The notes beneath the pieces are model-generated. The model made no database searches and was not told where the DNA came from. It saw only the letters and a list, made by a program, of their open reading frames with translations. From the NCBI GenBank assembly GCA_026936325.1, contig JAPTHN010000042.1, forward strand, positions 558,001-622,000: a stretch of 64,000 bases of DNA. The letters run 5' to 3'. How positions within the stretch are numbered: position 1 is the first letter of the stretch; each line of letters begins with the position of its first letter. The stretch comes from Platynereis dumerilii. Its lineage: Eukaryota > Annelida > Polychaeta > Phyllodocida > Nereididae. Shown here one piece after another: positions 11,580 through 22,850 of the stretch. The position numbers were made by a program, and so were the translations under genes.

Positions 11580-13010
11580 CAGTTAATGGTCTGGTTTTAT
11601 TATATCTTATAAATCAACATAGCAATTAGTGCTTTTTTTAAGACCATCATAATTGGACGGTCTATAAATTCTCGTTTCTGATATCAATATGGATAACTAA
11701 GAAATGAACTGGATATACACAAAAGTGTGCTTGGTAAACCGTTGATGCAAAATTAATTGATTCATGGCTCTTCGTTCCATCGTTAATTATAAGCAGAATT
11801 TAAAAATAAAATATTAAAATGGACAGGAACATTGTGTTCACGCTGCTTACCAGGCCATTTTTTAAGTATGAAAGTGGTGGGGATTTGGCCCACCAGCCCC
11901 TGCAAAATCCCCACCACTGACAGAGATTTGCCCCACCAGTAACTGCAGTAAGTGCCCTCTTGATTAGAACTTTTACATAAAATTGCTAAAATGTGGCAGT
12001 TTGCAATACAACTGCAGGTTAATCCAGGGAATTTAAATCTGAAATTCAGTTTGAATTACTTGTTCGTGATCGAGAATACTTCAATTTGAAATTTTTTCAG
12101 ACACGCACATCTGTATTAGTGACGCGATAATAAAATGCCCTCTTTGGGCAGATCCCCGCCGCTGAATTTTCCTTAAAAAATGCTCTGCTGCTTACACTAT
12201 GTGATAATGTGAATAAGAGTAGGAGGAACCGCGGCACATTGAGACATGGGGCACAATGGGATTGGGAGGGGGGTTCCTGGTTCCTGAAAAGGTATATGAT
12301 GTGGTAATGCCATCATGTCTTTCTAAATTCCCATTGTGAGGTTTCTAGGAGTGATCACAAATAATGCAGTAATTTGTTTTGTATCAGGTCACATCACTGG
12401 CCTCAATCCATATAATAAATACTATTTTTTTTTGTTGATATCAATGATGTCAGAACAAACCATACTTTGCATTGAAATCAACTGTGAATTTGAATGTCAT
12501 ATGGTAAGTTGTGACCTGAATGGTTAGTGATGTGACTCAGTGACTTTGGTTATATCATCCGAAGTGTAGGACATGGTATCAGTGGCTTCATATGAGTCGC
12601 AATCAACATTAAACGGCAAGGATAGGGACAATGACCTCAGACAGAGCATTCCAGTGCATTTCTTTAAGCACTTGTATTTCATCGGCTGCAAAAATGTCTG
12701 TATTTTCTATGTGAATTATTTTTTATTACAAGAGAGTTAATGATCTGGTTTTATGATATCTTAGTGATCATTTACACAATTAATTAATTTTTCAAGACCT
12801 TCAACAGATGGTCTATGAACTCCTCTCCTCTGATATTAATAAGGATAACAGAGAAAGTTATTGCAAATCTATAAAGTGTAGCTTATAAAGTAACATAATT
12901 GCAGAATTCATTGATTTATGACTCTTCATACCATCATTAATTACAAGGCAGACTTTAAAAATATTTTACAATAAAATACTCGACTAGTATTGACACATAT
13001 ATTTCTCTTG
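11580..13010 (+). repeat. Composite repeat family S, partial copies
   Basis: The segments 11580-11830 and 12730-13010 match each other (ACTCTTCATACCATCATTAATTA-like words) and 61860-62090. 12430-12700 matches 14690-14880 and 63138-63300 (CATTCCAGTGCATTTC). Confidence 0.75.
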
Positions 13011-13525
13011 ACACTGCTTAAAGCAAAGGAAAACAGAGTGATCACAAAATAGCAGCTTTTGCTCCTTATGACTTATGAGGTCATATCCCTGTGCTTGCCA
13101 TATCATACTGGATGACTCAAAGCCAGAGAGGGAGGTCATAGATATTGTATACTTGCCATGTCATTAATAAACATCAGTAATTTAGTCATACTACTGAGAT
13201 CCCATCGACCAATGACACATGAACCATTTATTACATTGTAAAAGATAGTATCTGTGGTGACACCATCGGTGTCTTCACGAAGCGGAATATAATCATTTGT
13301 CGCTCCTTGGCTTTTAATCGTCATTAGACATCACCAAGACACTAATAGCATTGGAAAAGCTGGTATCTAACTGACATTTTTGCATGTTAGCGCCCAGCTA
13401 AGGATTAACACTATTAATAACAGCAAACAAACAATCAGATTATTGTTTATTTTGCAAAAATTTAAAGTTAAAAGGTACGATAGAAGAAGCATATGATGTC
13501 TAAGTCAGTTAGATACCTCATTGTC

Positions 13526-13604
13526 GGGTTCTTACATGCATTTTTGTCAGTTAGATCCCTCCCTCCAGTCGGGATCTAACTGACAAAAATGCATGTTAGA
13601 ACCC
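13526..13604. repeat. Hairpin, 34-bp arms
   Basis: GGGTTCTTACATGCATTTTT (13526 on) pairs with the segment 13571-13604 with one mismatch. A third partial arm (ATCTAACTGACATTTTTGCA) lies near 13361. Probably the tip of a larger foldback. Confidence 0.75.
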
Positions 13605-13619
13605 TCCAAATCGGTATCT

Positions 13620-15830
13620 AACTAATACATAAATTATCATCATCTATGTTTATTGATAGTGAGTCAAACTTTACCTTTCAGAAGGTAAACCTTTGAGATT
13701 GTATTTCCTGTGACTTTAATTCTAAATGAGCATTTTACCTCTGTTGTTTATGACAAGTTTAATCATTTAGCATAGCATTATGTTTTGATCTGTCTGCACA
13801 AAAGAGTTTGTGTCCATTGTATTAAACTTGCATGCACTCACTGAGCCGAACTGTTTCTCACTCAGACTTCATGATTAACTCCCCAAAGGGCGGTTAATAT
13901 TTGTGTGACACTTTATTCACTATTATTCATTACTATTTTTTAGATGGAATAGTGCTCAAAATTAATTATCAAAATATTTTGTCATTCTCATCCATATGGT
14001 TGTTCGATTGGAAAGTTTTATGGCCACTGACATTGGCTTGTAATCATGAATATATGAATATTCACAAAGTGACTGTTAAGTTTCAGAAGAATTTACAAGA
14101 TCTCTGACTTCCAATTTAATATATTTATGTAAAATTATACTCCAGAACAGTCTCTTTAAACTCCTGATCCCCCCCCCCCAACTTTTTTCAGGAAGACAAG
14201 TTAAAAACATAATGGTATGCTGAAAGATTTATCTCATGATTTATGGCAGAAGTTCAAGCTTACAAGCCTAATATTTATGAAAAAGTATACTCCAGAACCA
14301 ACAACAGTCTCTGTAAACTCCTGATCCCCCCCCCCGAACTTTTTTTAGGAAGACAAGTTAAAAACATACTGGTATGCTGAAAGATTTATCTCATGATTTA
14401 TGGCAGAAGTTCAAGCTTACAAGCCTAATATTTATGAAAAAGTATACTCCAGAACCAACAACAGTCTCTTTAAACTCCTGATCCCCCCCCCCCAACTTTT
14501 TTCAGGAAGACAAGTTAAAAACATAATGGTATGCTGAAAGATTTATCTCATGATTTGTGGCAGAAGTTCAAGCTTACAAGTCTACAAATTCGAAGAACTA
14601 CAAGTACTTACATCAAGTTGTTTTTTAAAGTCAGTGAAATCACAACAAGCCCTATCAAACCCATTGCAATCAACTGTAAACTTGTCATTAGGTAACTTGT
14701 GACCTTGGTGATGAGTGATGTGACACATACTGTCACTTTTCCTGACAGCATTGCAAGTATTGCATATGACCTGACTAAAGTTCTACTTATGAGTCACACA
14801 AAATAACATGAATATAGATTTGACCTCACAAGGAACATTCCAGTGCATTTCCATAAGCACTTGTAATTCATCGACTTAAAAAAATGAAAGTTGTTTATCC
14901 TTTACAAAAGTAAAGTTGACTCTCATCAGACATCATTGGTGAAAATTAATTGGTGAATTACTGCCATGGATGGACAAGTTAAAAAGTGGCTGTTTGAAGA
15001 CATCAATAATGCCAGTGCATGTACAATGTACTTCATTTTAATTGTACTGTAATGAGTTACCCCCTTCCTTGTAATATATATTTTTAATTGCTTCTATATC
15101 TGTCAACATGATGAGAAATGTTTTGAAATGATGTGACTGAAGCTTCCAGAAGGTTTCTAAACACAAATACTGTACAATTTACATTTACATGCTTGAGATG
15201 TGCATATATCTATAACTATTCTATCTGTTGAAAGTCTATGTTAAACCTTCAAATCTTACAAATCTTATAACATGAATAAAAAATATACCAGAAGTAGACC
15301 TATTCTTTCCATAGCATGAAAAAGAAACATAATAAAAAACAGTATATCAGCGTCATATTGTCCCTTTAAATCAGAGGAATAATTAAGAATGTAGATCTAT
15401 CAATCATATCGTGTAAAAGCATCTCACTTTGCCATATATATATTAATATTTGGTATGTCCGTGTCCTGCCGTGAATTTCTCCATATATATACTACTATTT
15501 GATCAAATATGCCCAAGATGTTTCAATATTTTTCAAAATTTAGGTTAAAAGTAATATCTTGCTTACGCAGCATATACCTGTTGTCGAATTCACTTTTAAA
15601 ATGTGCACAATCACTTATTTTCAAATCCGTTTTTCAATGTACAAAATCATCCTTTTTGAACTACGTATTTTGAAATTTACTTTTGGAATGTGCAAACTTA
15701 AAAGTCGTACCTGTGTGTTCTGTATTCCCAAAACAACCGCTGTATCCGCTTTGAAGTTTGAAATGTTTCTGATTAAATTCTACCTGTTTAAGAAAACTGG
15801 AAGGCCAGGGTCATGTGATGACTTCTTGGC
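13620..15830 (+). repeat. Composite repeat family S, long copy A
   Basis: In order it matches 62400-64000. Shared words include GTGAGTCAAACTTTACCTTT / TTCAGTCAAACTATGCCTTT, AACATTCCAGTGCATTTCC and TTTACTTTTGGAATGTGCAA. A central part (about 14880-15425) is inverted relative to the other copy. The unit at 14124-14590 is tripled here. Confidence 0.8.
14124..14590 (+). repeat. Three tandem units of about 150-160 bp
   Basis: The unit runs from TTTATGTAAAATTATACTCC through a C-run and GGAAGACAAGTTAAAAACAT to CAAGCTTACAAG. It is present three times here and once in the other copy near 62900-63030. Confidence 0.92.
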
Positions 15831-15839
15831 CAAGTGAGC

Positions 15840-18085
15840 AGGTGTGTGTTTTACTAGATGAGAGAAAATGTGATGAAGGAAAAAAAAGAATAAAAATAAG
15901 ACGACATTACTATACGTATATAGAGAAGATGAAATTTCATTGAAACTGCACTGCATTGCCCTTACATCACTTACCTATCAAATAATTTAACCCAAATGTA
16001 ACTCATTTAGTACAGCAAAGAAAATTGGTAGCCATTTGTATCCCACATACCTCAAATATCTACCTTTATAGTTTATGACCCAATAGGCTTTCATCTAATC
16101 GGATGAAATTTCACTTCCAATGGCAGTTTAGTTGAGGATGTTTGGTATTGACCAAAGGGCAAAATATCTTTATCATCCGTTTCACTTCCTTACTGGTGGC
16201 ACTGTACATAAAATGAAAGACTAGACATGCATAAAATATTCTTCTTCCAATGTTCTAATATACATACAAACTTGTAAAATGACTTCTTCTTCCGCACAGT
16301 TCTCCGATACAGTCAAAATTTATAAACTGGTTTATTAAGCAGATATATTTTTCTGCACTGAGGTCAAAAATACTGTGTGGTCACTGTCATATATTGTGCT
16401 GGTCAGCTATAGAGCTACCATCTTTGGGCCTGAAAACTCCGTCCTAATATGGAGGGAGGTTAGTGTTGGTCCTGTGGTAGTGTGCTAGGCTGCCAATTGC
16501 CGTGTCCAGGGTTTGAATCCAGCTCATGGTGGTCACCGGCCTATATGTTGGACGGTTATTTCAATTGTCGTTAGCCTCATTGCCGTGTCCTCCTCCTGTC
16601 CAATAACTAGCCGACCAAGTGCATAAATACAGGGCGTAAAGCCCCAATCATCCATCCTTCTTAATGTGGGAAGGGGTGTCCACATACATAGGCTACTTAC
16701 AGTAATAAGTATCCATATCTACAATCATGTTAAGTGTTCAGATAAACCCCTTATGCAACTTTTTACAAAATGCCTGTACTAATTACAGGTTATCTGCGCA
16801 CCTGGTTTGTGCCTGATCAAAGGACAAGTCACGTCTCAGGTGGGATATCTGAAGTAATTACTTGTATTTTATGTTTTGTCAGCTGACCTTAAACTTGTTA
16901 AGGCCAAAGCCACAGTTACAGACCATGCTCAGTTAGCATCCTTAAATAAAATACATCTTAAATCAAATACATCTTCTGCCGATTTAATTATAATGTTTAA
17001 TGACAGTTATCTTGTTGAAAACCCCTCATTTGGGTCTATTATTGCTGTATCAATAGATAGATATTCTGTATATCTGTCTGTTCATATATTAATCTATCTA
17101 TTCATCTATCTTTTAACTGCTGTGTATTGCTTCTTCCTGTTTATTTTGTGTTGATTCTACAAAGTGCCAAAGTTAGCATTTCTGATGACCAGCAAGTCTG
17201 GCCGTCAATTATTGTCCTTATGAGAGATAAAAAGTATTTTTTAAGAGCAAAAAGTTACATATTGATGGATATTTCATTGATATTTATTCATTAGGTCACT
17301 CATTTACTTGGTAATGGGTTCACTTGCCTCAGGAAGCAACATATAAATAAAAAAAGGTGGGAGAGTTTCAGATGCTGTCTAATCACATTTTTGAGAAATC
17401 TGCCCGAGACATGTTTTATATGATTATGTATGGTTAGTTGATATTAATAGCCCCTATTTCAGAGTGTCAATTTTCTGGGAACTATTGGATGGCAATGTAA
17501 TGAAATAATGACTGATATGTGACCTGCTCTCAGCCAATGGGAGCTCTGCTTTCATGATGGAAGTATAATGAAGTGGATATGGCATAGATAAGCTGAATTC
17601 AAAATATGGAGTATATCTCTCGTTGGGGACATGTTTTATATGATTATGTATAGGGCCTATAAATTAAAGTGCAGTTTGTTGACAATCAGACAAATAAAAA
17701 TTGACGGGGACCAATAAAGAATTTGTGTCTATAAAAGATATTTATATATGACACAAGATGAGAGGCTCATTACTAATGCATACGTATGACTGGCAATTTT
17801 ACTGCAGTTTAGAATCAGTGATCATTCATCTCAGGGTCGGGAGCAAGTGAAGACATAGCAAAGAGAGCAGGGTACTTTGCAGTTCAAAAGTGAGTATACA
17901 TAATCATTTTTTAATTTTGTTAATGAGCCATAATGAGTACCCGATAATATAAACTTGGATTCTCATGAAAAGCTCAGAGCATTACATGTTATAACTTTGT
18001 GAGTTTGGTTTTTAAAAAGAAATACATTTGTAAACTACTGTTTTGATTTTCAGCAAGTCGACTTATTATGATATCTCAAAAACCA
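15840..18085. other. Mostly unassigned, contains one SINE
   Basis: Apart from the SINE at 16461-16657 I see only AT-rich unique-looking sequence and a direct repeat of ACATGTTTTATATGATTATG (near 17410 and 17629). Confidence 0.5.
16461..16657 (+). mobile_element. tRNA-derived SINE, family A, full copy
   Basis: A tRNA-like head carries GGTAGTGTGCTAGG near the A-box position and GGGTTTGAATCC as B box. A body follows with GCCTCATTGCCGTGTCCTCC and ACCAAGTGCATAAATACAGG. It ends at AAAGCCCCAATCATCCATCC. Three minus-strand relatives in this window share body and tail. Confidence 0.8.
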
Positions 18086-18088
18086 CTA

Positions 18089-18270
18089 CAGTGGTCCCTG
18101 CGTTATAAAACCATCCCTTCTGAATTCATGAAGTGTTCCCTCCTATGGGTGCGGTCTCTCATCAGGGTGCAAAATGCACTAAAAAAACTGCTTTAGAAGT
18201 GCAGCAGGAATGCGGTCACATAAGGCAAGTCGGTCTTACAACAGGGTGTCTTATAACACAGGTGCCACTG
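18089..18270. mobile_element. pogo/Tc1-like MITE, CAGTGGTCCCTGCGTTATAA end, copy 1
   Basis: The left end CAGTGGTCCCTGCGTTATAA is preceded by TA. The right end TTATAACACAGGTGCCACTG is its inverted partner. It is 182 bp with no coding content. The ends resemble the CAGTGGTACC termini of pogo/Tigger elements. Confidence 0.75.
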
Positions 18271-18352
18271 CACAAGTATTTTAAAATTCTTCACACATGT
18301 ATGTTCAATGAAGCAAATACTTTGTAAGTTTTGTCCAATTCCAGTAGTGTAA

Positions 18353-19560
18353 TGAGCAGCCACCCTCCCAAGCAGCAACGTAAATCCAGCCTCTCGCTAC
18401 GTAATTATTTAGGTTAGAATCAAACGTTGGGCCAAACAACGTATGACAAAGGTAGGGCAAATGTAATTTCCAAACGTTGCACTCAGATGGAAAACCAAAC
18501 GTAGGTCGCAATGTTAGTAAGAGGTTGGCAGATAGTTTGTTTTATAGTTTGGCCTAACGTTCGAGTCACACGTAAGCAATACCTTTGGTTGAGAGGTTGG
18601 AAGAACGTCTTGTTATAACGTTTGGAAAAACGTGTCAGTCATACGTAAGTCATACCTTTGGTTGAAAGGTTTGAAGAACGTTTGACTATTACGTATGACC
18701 ATACCTTTGATTCAAAGGTTGGCCGAACATTCATTTGAGAGGTTTATAAAACCTTAGACTATTACGTTTGACTATTACGTATGACCATACCTTTGATTCA
18801 TAGGTTTGTCGAACATTCATCTGAGAGGTCTTAGCAACCTTGGACTATTACGTATGACCATACCTTTGATTCATAGGTTTATGAAAGGTATGGTCACACG
18901 TTTGGTCATACGTAAGTTCCAAGGTTTCTCCAACATGTTTTTGAGATGTATGGACAACGTTTGAAAGTAATGTTCAGGTCAAACGTCTGATCATACGTAT
19001 CTGCCAAAGGTTTGTTGAAGGTTTGCACAAAGTTGCAGAACCTAGGATCCTGATTCTCAGAGAGCTTGTAGCGCCATCTATTCCATACCTATTCCAATCT
19101 ATCTGGTAACTTTGTAATATATAAAAACTCCAACAGGATGGTTGCTGTTGTCGATAAGATGAAGCCATGAAGAAAAAGTTGACACACCAGTAAAAATTAA
19201 ATCCACATATGTACTTTTAAAAATGTGAAAGCTTATCCTGGTTTAAGAATAATTTAATTTTTTTCCACACCCACAAATATGCATATGAAAATTTAATGAG
19301 ACCCAAGTTTAATGGTGCCTCATTGCAACTGTCCTAGATGCCGAGAATGTTCCAATTTTATCAAGGTAAAATTGCAGTAACATTTTCAATTTCACCATGC
19401 AAGGTAAGTGTTTTTTATATAATTTTATCTTATAGTCCTAAGTGGACTTGTAGACTGCTCAGTAAAATGAGGAAGAAAAGTCTATTAGTTTTGGGAGCAT
19501 CCTTCTTGGATAGCTCTGTTTGTACTGCTTTAATTTTTGCTTTATATTTGCAGATCTCAA
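18353..19560 (-). repeat. Repeat family R, copy 3, inverted
   Basis: The reverse complement of 18353-19170 follows 3866-4704 nearly base for base. 19400-19560 matches 3420-3620. The shared order shows one inverted duplication, not two independent insertions of short pieces. Confidence 0.8.
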
Positions 19561-20171
19561 TCAAAATAATTAAATCCTCCCACCAGTGGCTGGGATGCTC
19601 TCTCCCCCCCCCCCCGCACCCCACCCTACCTGGACAATGATCCCGAACACGCTATATATAAATCAATCTGAAAACAAGACAGAAAGTGAACTGAACTAAA
19701 GAAGCTTAAAAACTGTTAAAAAGAATTGAACATAAACCCCCCCCCCATCAGACGATCCGCCCCTGAAAACAAATCGACATCTTGAAGAGACTTACTTGTG
19801 AGTCCAGCGCTGGTGTCCAACGACGAATTCTGGCCGTATCCACGTCCGTGTGTCCTCCCGGGTTTGGTAACCGGGTATATCCATCCAGAACGGGTATATA
19901 TGTCCACTATTCAGTCCATAATTGATCACAAATACAGAAACAGCTGATCGGGCTATTCCTGGGCCGGGGCGCTCCGACCATGCCGTTCGATTTTGCACTT
20001 TGGCGGGCCTCAAACTTTCACAATAAAGGATTCCGAGCATCCAAAACCGGCTCATTGAATAGCCAAGCAGCTATTCTATGTAGCTCCAATGCTATACGGC
20101 TTGTCAATGCGTTTAAATCCTTCGTTATTAGCAAAAACACCATCCGAAATTTCACAGATTCGAGTCAGCCC

Positions 20172-20207
20172 GCCATTTTGCCTTCTTGTACGCAAGTGCG
20201 CATGCGC
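20172..20207 (-). promoter_or_regulatory. NRF1-type palindrome plus YY1-like site
   Basis: GCGCATGCGC (20198-20207) is followed on the minus strand by ACAAGAAGGCAAAATGGCGG, where AAAATGGCGG resembles a YY1 site. It lies at the edge of a CpG-rich stretch (19780-20280) and mirrors 2900-2940. Confidence 0.4.
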
Positions 20208-21059
20208 AAGAGGGGGCCGCTCGTCTGAAACGCTGGATCCCAGAAGGCGGGAAGACGGTCAGAGACCGTCAGACCAACGTTAAAATGCTTCGTAGCATCA
20301 GATACGGCTAGTATCACTCGTATCAACGTCTAAAAGTACGTATTAACGTCTCAAAAATGTGTCGACAAATTACGTAGTTTCGTAACGTTGGGTCCGATGT
20401 GGTTTGGAGGTTTAATGCTTCGTTAGACCAACATTAGATCAACCTCAATGTCCGGCAGGGCATATATCCCATTTTCCAGTGTTCCAAATTATCATGAAAT
20501 TGCAAGAAAAAGTGACCTAAAACTACCGAAACGATCTTATAATGCTACAAACATTTACCTGATAATGTTTAATGGAAGATAGAGCTGTCATTTCGAAAAC
20601 AGTTACTTTTAGGATCAAGAAAGCAATGTACCTTTTCATTGGAATAACATTGAAATGATCTTTTTTCGTGAATGCAGAGCCTCTCTTGTTTTAATGATGT
20701 TATCCAGTACAAAGATAAACCAATTTCTCTTTCTCTGCAGAACATAACAATAAGTCGGAAATTTGTACTATACTTTTGCAAGCCCAACCCACATCATTTT
20801 CACTTCATGATAGGTACTGTTCCAGGTGGCTTTTTAATTTCCATTTAGGGAGAGTTACAAAACCTACGGAATGAAGGGAATGAGTTTGAGAATGATTCAA
20901 TTTTTTTTTTTGTCTAGGAGACGTCTTTTATTGCAAGAAGTTAGTGGGCCACTATTTCAACTCAGATATTTGCTTCATGGAACATTTAAAACATGACCAG
21001 AGGGATATAGGGACATCCCCTGCCCCTGTGGGACATTTATACTGCTCCTGTGGGATATC

Positions 21060-21300
21060 TGCAGCCTCGCCGGCAGTTTTTTGCTACCTAGCCAGCAGTT
21101 TTTCACATCTCGCCGACGGTTTTTGACATCCCGCGGACAGTTTTTGTTATCCCACCAATGGTAAGATCTTGCCCCAGAGGCATTTAGATCTTTCCCCACG
21201 GGCATATGATCTTGCCCTGCCGATTTACGATCTTATTTCGCCGATTTAAGATCTTATTCTGCCGATTTAAGATCTTATTCCGCCGTTATATGTCTCTAAT
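21060..21300 (+). repeat. Two adjoining 21-bp minisatellites
   Basis: 21060-21155 repeats CTCGCCGGCAGTTTTT-like units at 21-22 bp. 21161-21300 repeats GATTTAAGATCTTATTC with GATCTT at 21165, 21187, 21208, 21229, 21250 and 21271, nearly all exactly 21 bp apart. Confidence 0.92.
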
Positions 21301-21309
21301 TAATTATAT

Positions 21310-22279
21310 AATCATTATATTATATAATCATTGTGTCTCGCCGAGTTAGCCATTTTTCTCCTAGAAATCGTCTGCCCCTCTCCCACCGGTCAAAAAAACT
21401 TCTCCGCCATGTCTAGTGAGAACTTTTTATGTGAAGATTTCATAGTGTTTTTAATGATTTTTGAGATATCATAAAAAAGCTGAATAGCGTAATAATTTTG
21501 AACCCACTATAAGTCATTTGTTTTCTTTGTTTAGATTATTATCCTTCCAAAAAGTATGTAGAATTTGAAAAATCTAGCAGATTGGTATGTGACCACACAC
21601 AGATGGGGCATCGTGATTAGCTGAGGTGTGGAGTATGATGTAGTGTTGGCACATGATGTAGTGTACAGAATTGCCATATATGGTATATGACATAGTATGA
21701 GAGTGCCATGAAGCATAACTGAGTGAAAGAAGAAGATTACAAGCTATGTGAATCGATAAACAACTGTCACTCATAAGCTGCCTGATCTGAATGTTGTTTC
21801 CTGTTTGCTGCCAGTGGCACAGCTAGGGTGTCTCATGAAGGGGATACACATTTGCACATTTTTTATGGATGGATTAACTCTTCGGGAAATTGAGGGAGGA
21901 TCAACTCAGTGATAAATCACTATATCGAAATCTTGAGCAATCTTTTTTGTGTGCCCTTGCTTCGACATTGAGGGGCATGCCTCCCCCCTCAGGCCAAAGA
22001 CTAACATGCCTCCTCCCATGTCATTTCTAGATGTGCCACTGTGGGCCACAACTGAAGGTGTTTCATTTTTACACAAATGGCATGCAGTCATATGCTGGTA
22101 TACTCACATATTTGGTATGACACACTATGCAGAGTGAGCCATGATTGGCGAACAACCTGTGACTTCACATGGAACGCCTGATTTCCAATGCTGACCTATG
22201 ATAACTGCCATATGCCATATGATGTCACACTTCCACCTTACAAGAAAAAAATCACTTTCTACGTACTTTTTGGAAGGAT
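21310..22279. other. No recognised feature; likely upstream region of the GON/EGF gene
   Basis: No exon with good borders was found. The untranslated first exon of the gene may lie here or further left. Confidence 0.4.
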
Positions 22280-22382
22280 AATAACACAACTTAAAACAAT
22301 AAGCTATGTTAGCTAAAGAAATAGTGCAACAATGTCATATAATCATTATAGCTGAGTCAAAATTTCTAATTTTAAAGTGTTG
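22280..22382. mobile_element. MITE of the CACTGTAAAATTT family, right half
   Basis: AAGCTATGTTAGCT, GTGCAACAATGTCATATAAT and the end TCAAAATTTCTAATTTTAAAG match the right half of 5953-6160. Confidence 0.6.
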
Positions 22383-22804
22383 GTAGAAGATGTCTAGCAT
22401 CGCACTGTATAACAAAACATCATAACATTACTTAGTAACAACTGAATTTGAAAACCAAGTGCCCATGCAAAGGTTACAAAAAGACACAAATTTCTTCTGA
22501 AAATGCTGATGTAGCGATTGTAGTCCATGTTTCACTTATATTTTCAAACAGCACAGTTGTCTTCAGCAAAGTTCTATTCATTTTTTATGACATGAAGCCC
22601 TCAACCATTTTATCATCTGTTAAGAATATATTTCTCATTATGTTTTAAATCTTTTGATAAGTTGTGCAAAATACACATTTCATTTTGTCATTTCTGATAA
22701 TTGCCAAAGAAGATTTTTTAAATTTTCAATTGTATGGATATTTTCCATTCTAATTTGTTTTCACGTCATCTGATCTTGAGTAAATTTCTTCTTTTTTTTT
22801 TCAG

Positions 22805-22850
22805 ATGGCGATCCTGTCCATGGTTATATTGGCCTTTGGATTGCCACATG
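22805..22850 (+). CDS. GON/EGF gene exon 1: start codon and signal peptide
   Basis: A long pyrimidine run ending in CAG stands directly before the ATG, and GTAAGT follows the exon. The 46 nt encode MAILSMVILAFGLPH plus one base. Joined to exon 2 they complete a hydrophobic leader ending at FGQG. Because the ATG lies at the splice acceptor, the real first exon is probably an untranslated one further left that I could not locate. Confidence 0.75.

Noticed and set aside
19792-20055. 87-codon minus-strand frame ending at a donor-like CAAGTAAGT
   Set aside because: It could be a first exon of repeat family R, but the matching place in copy 1 has no similar frame, so coding is not supported.
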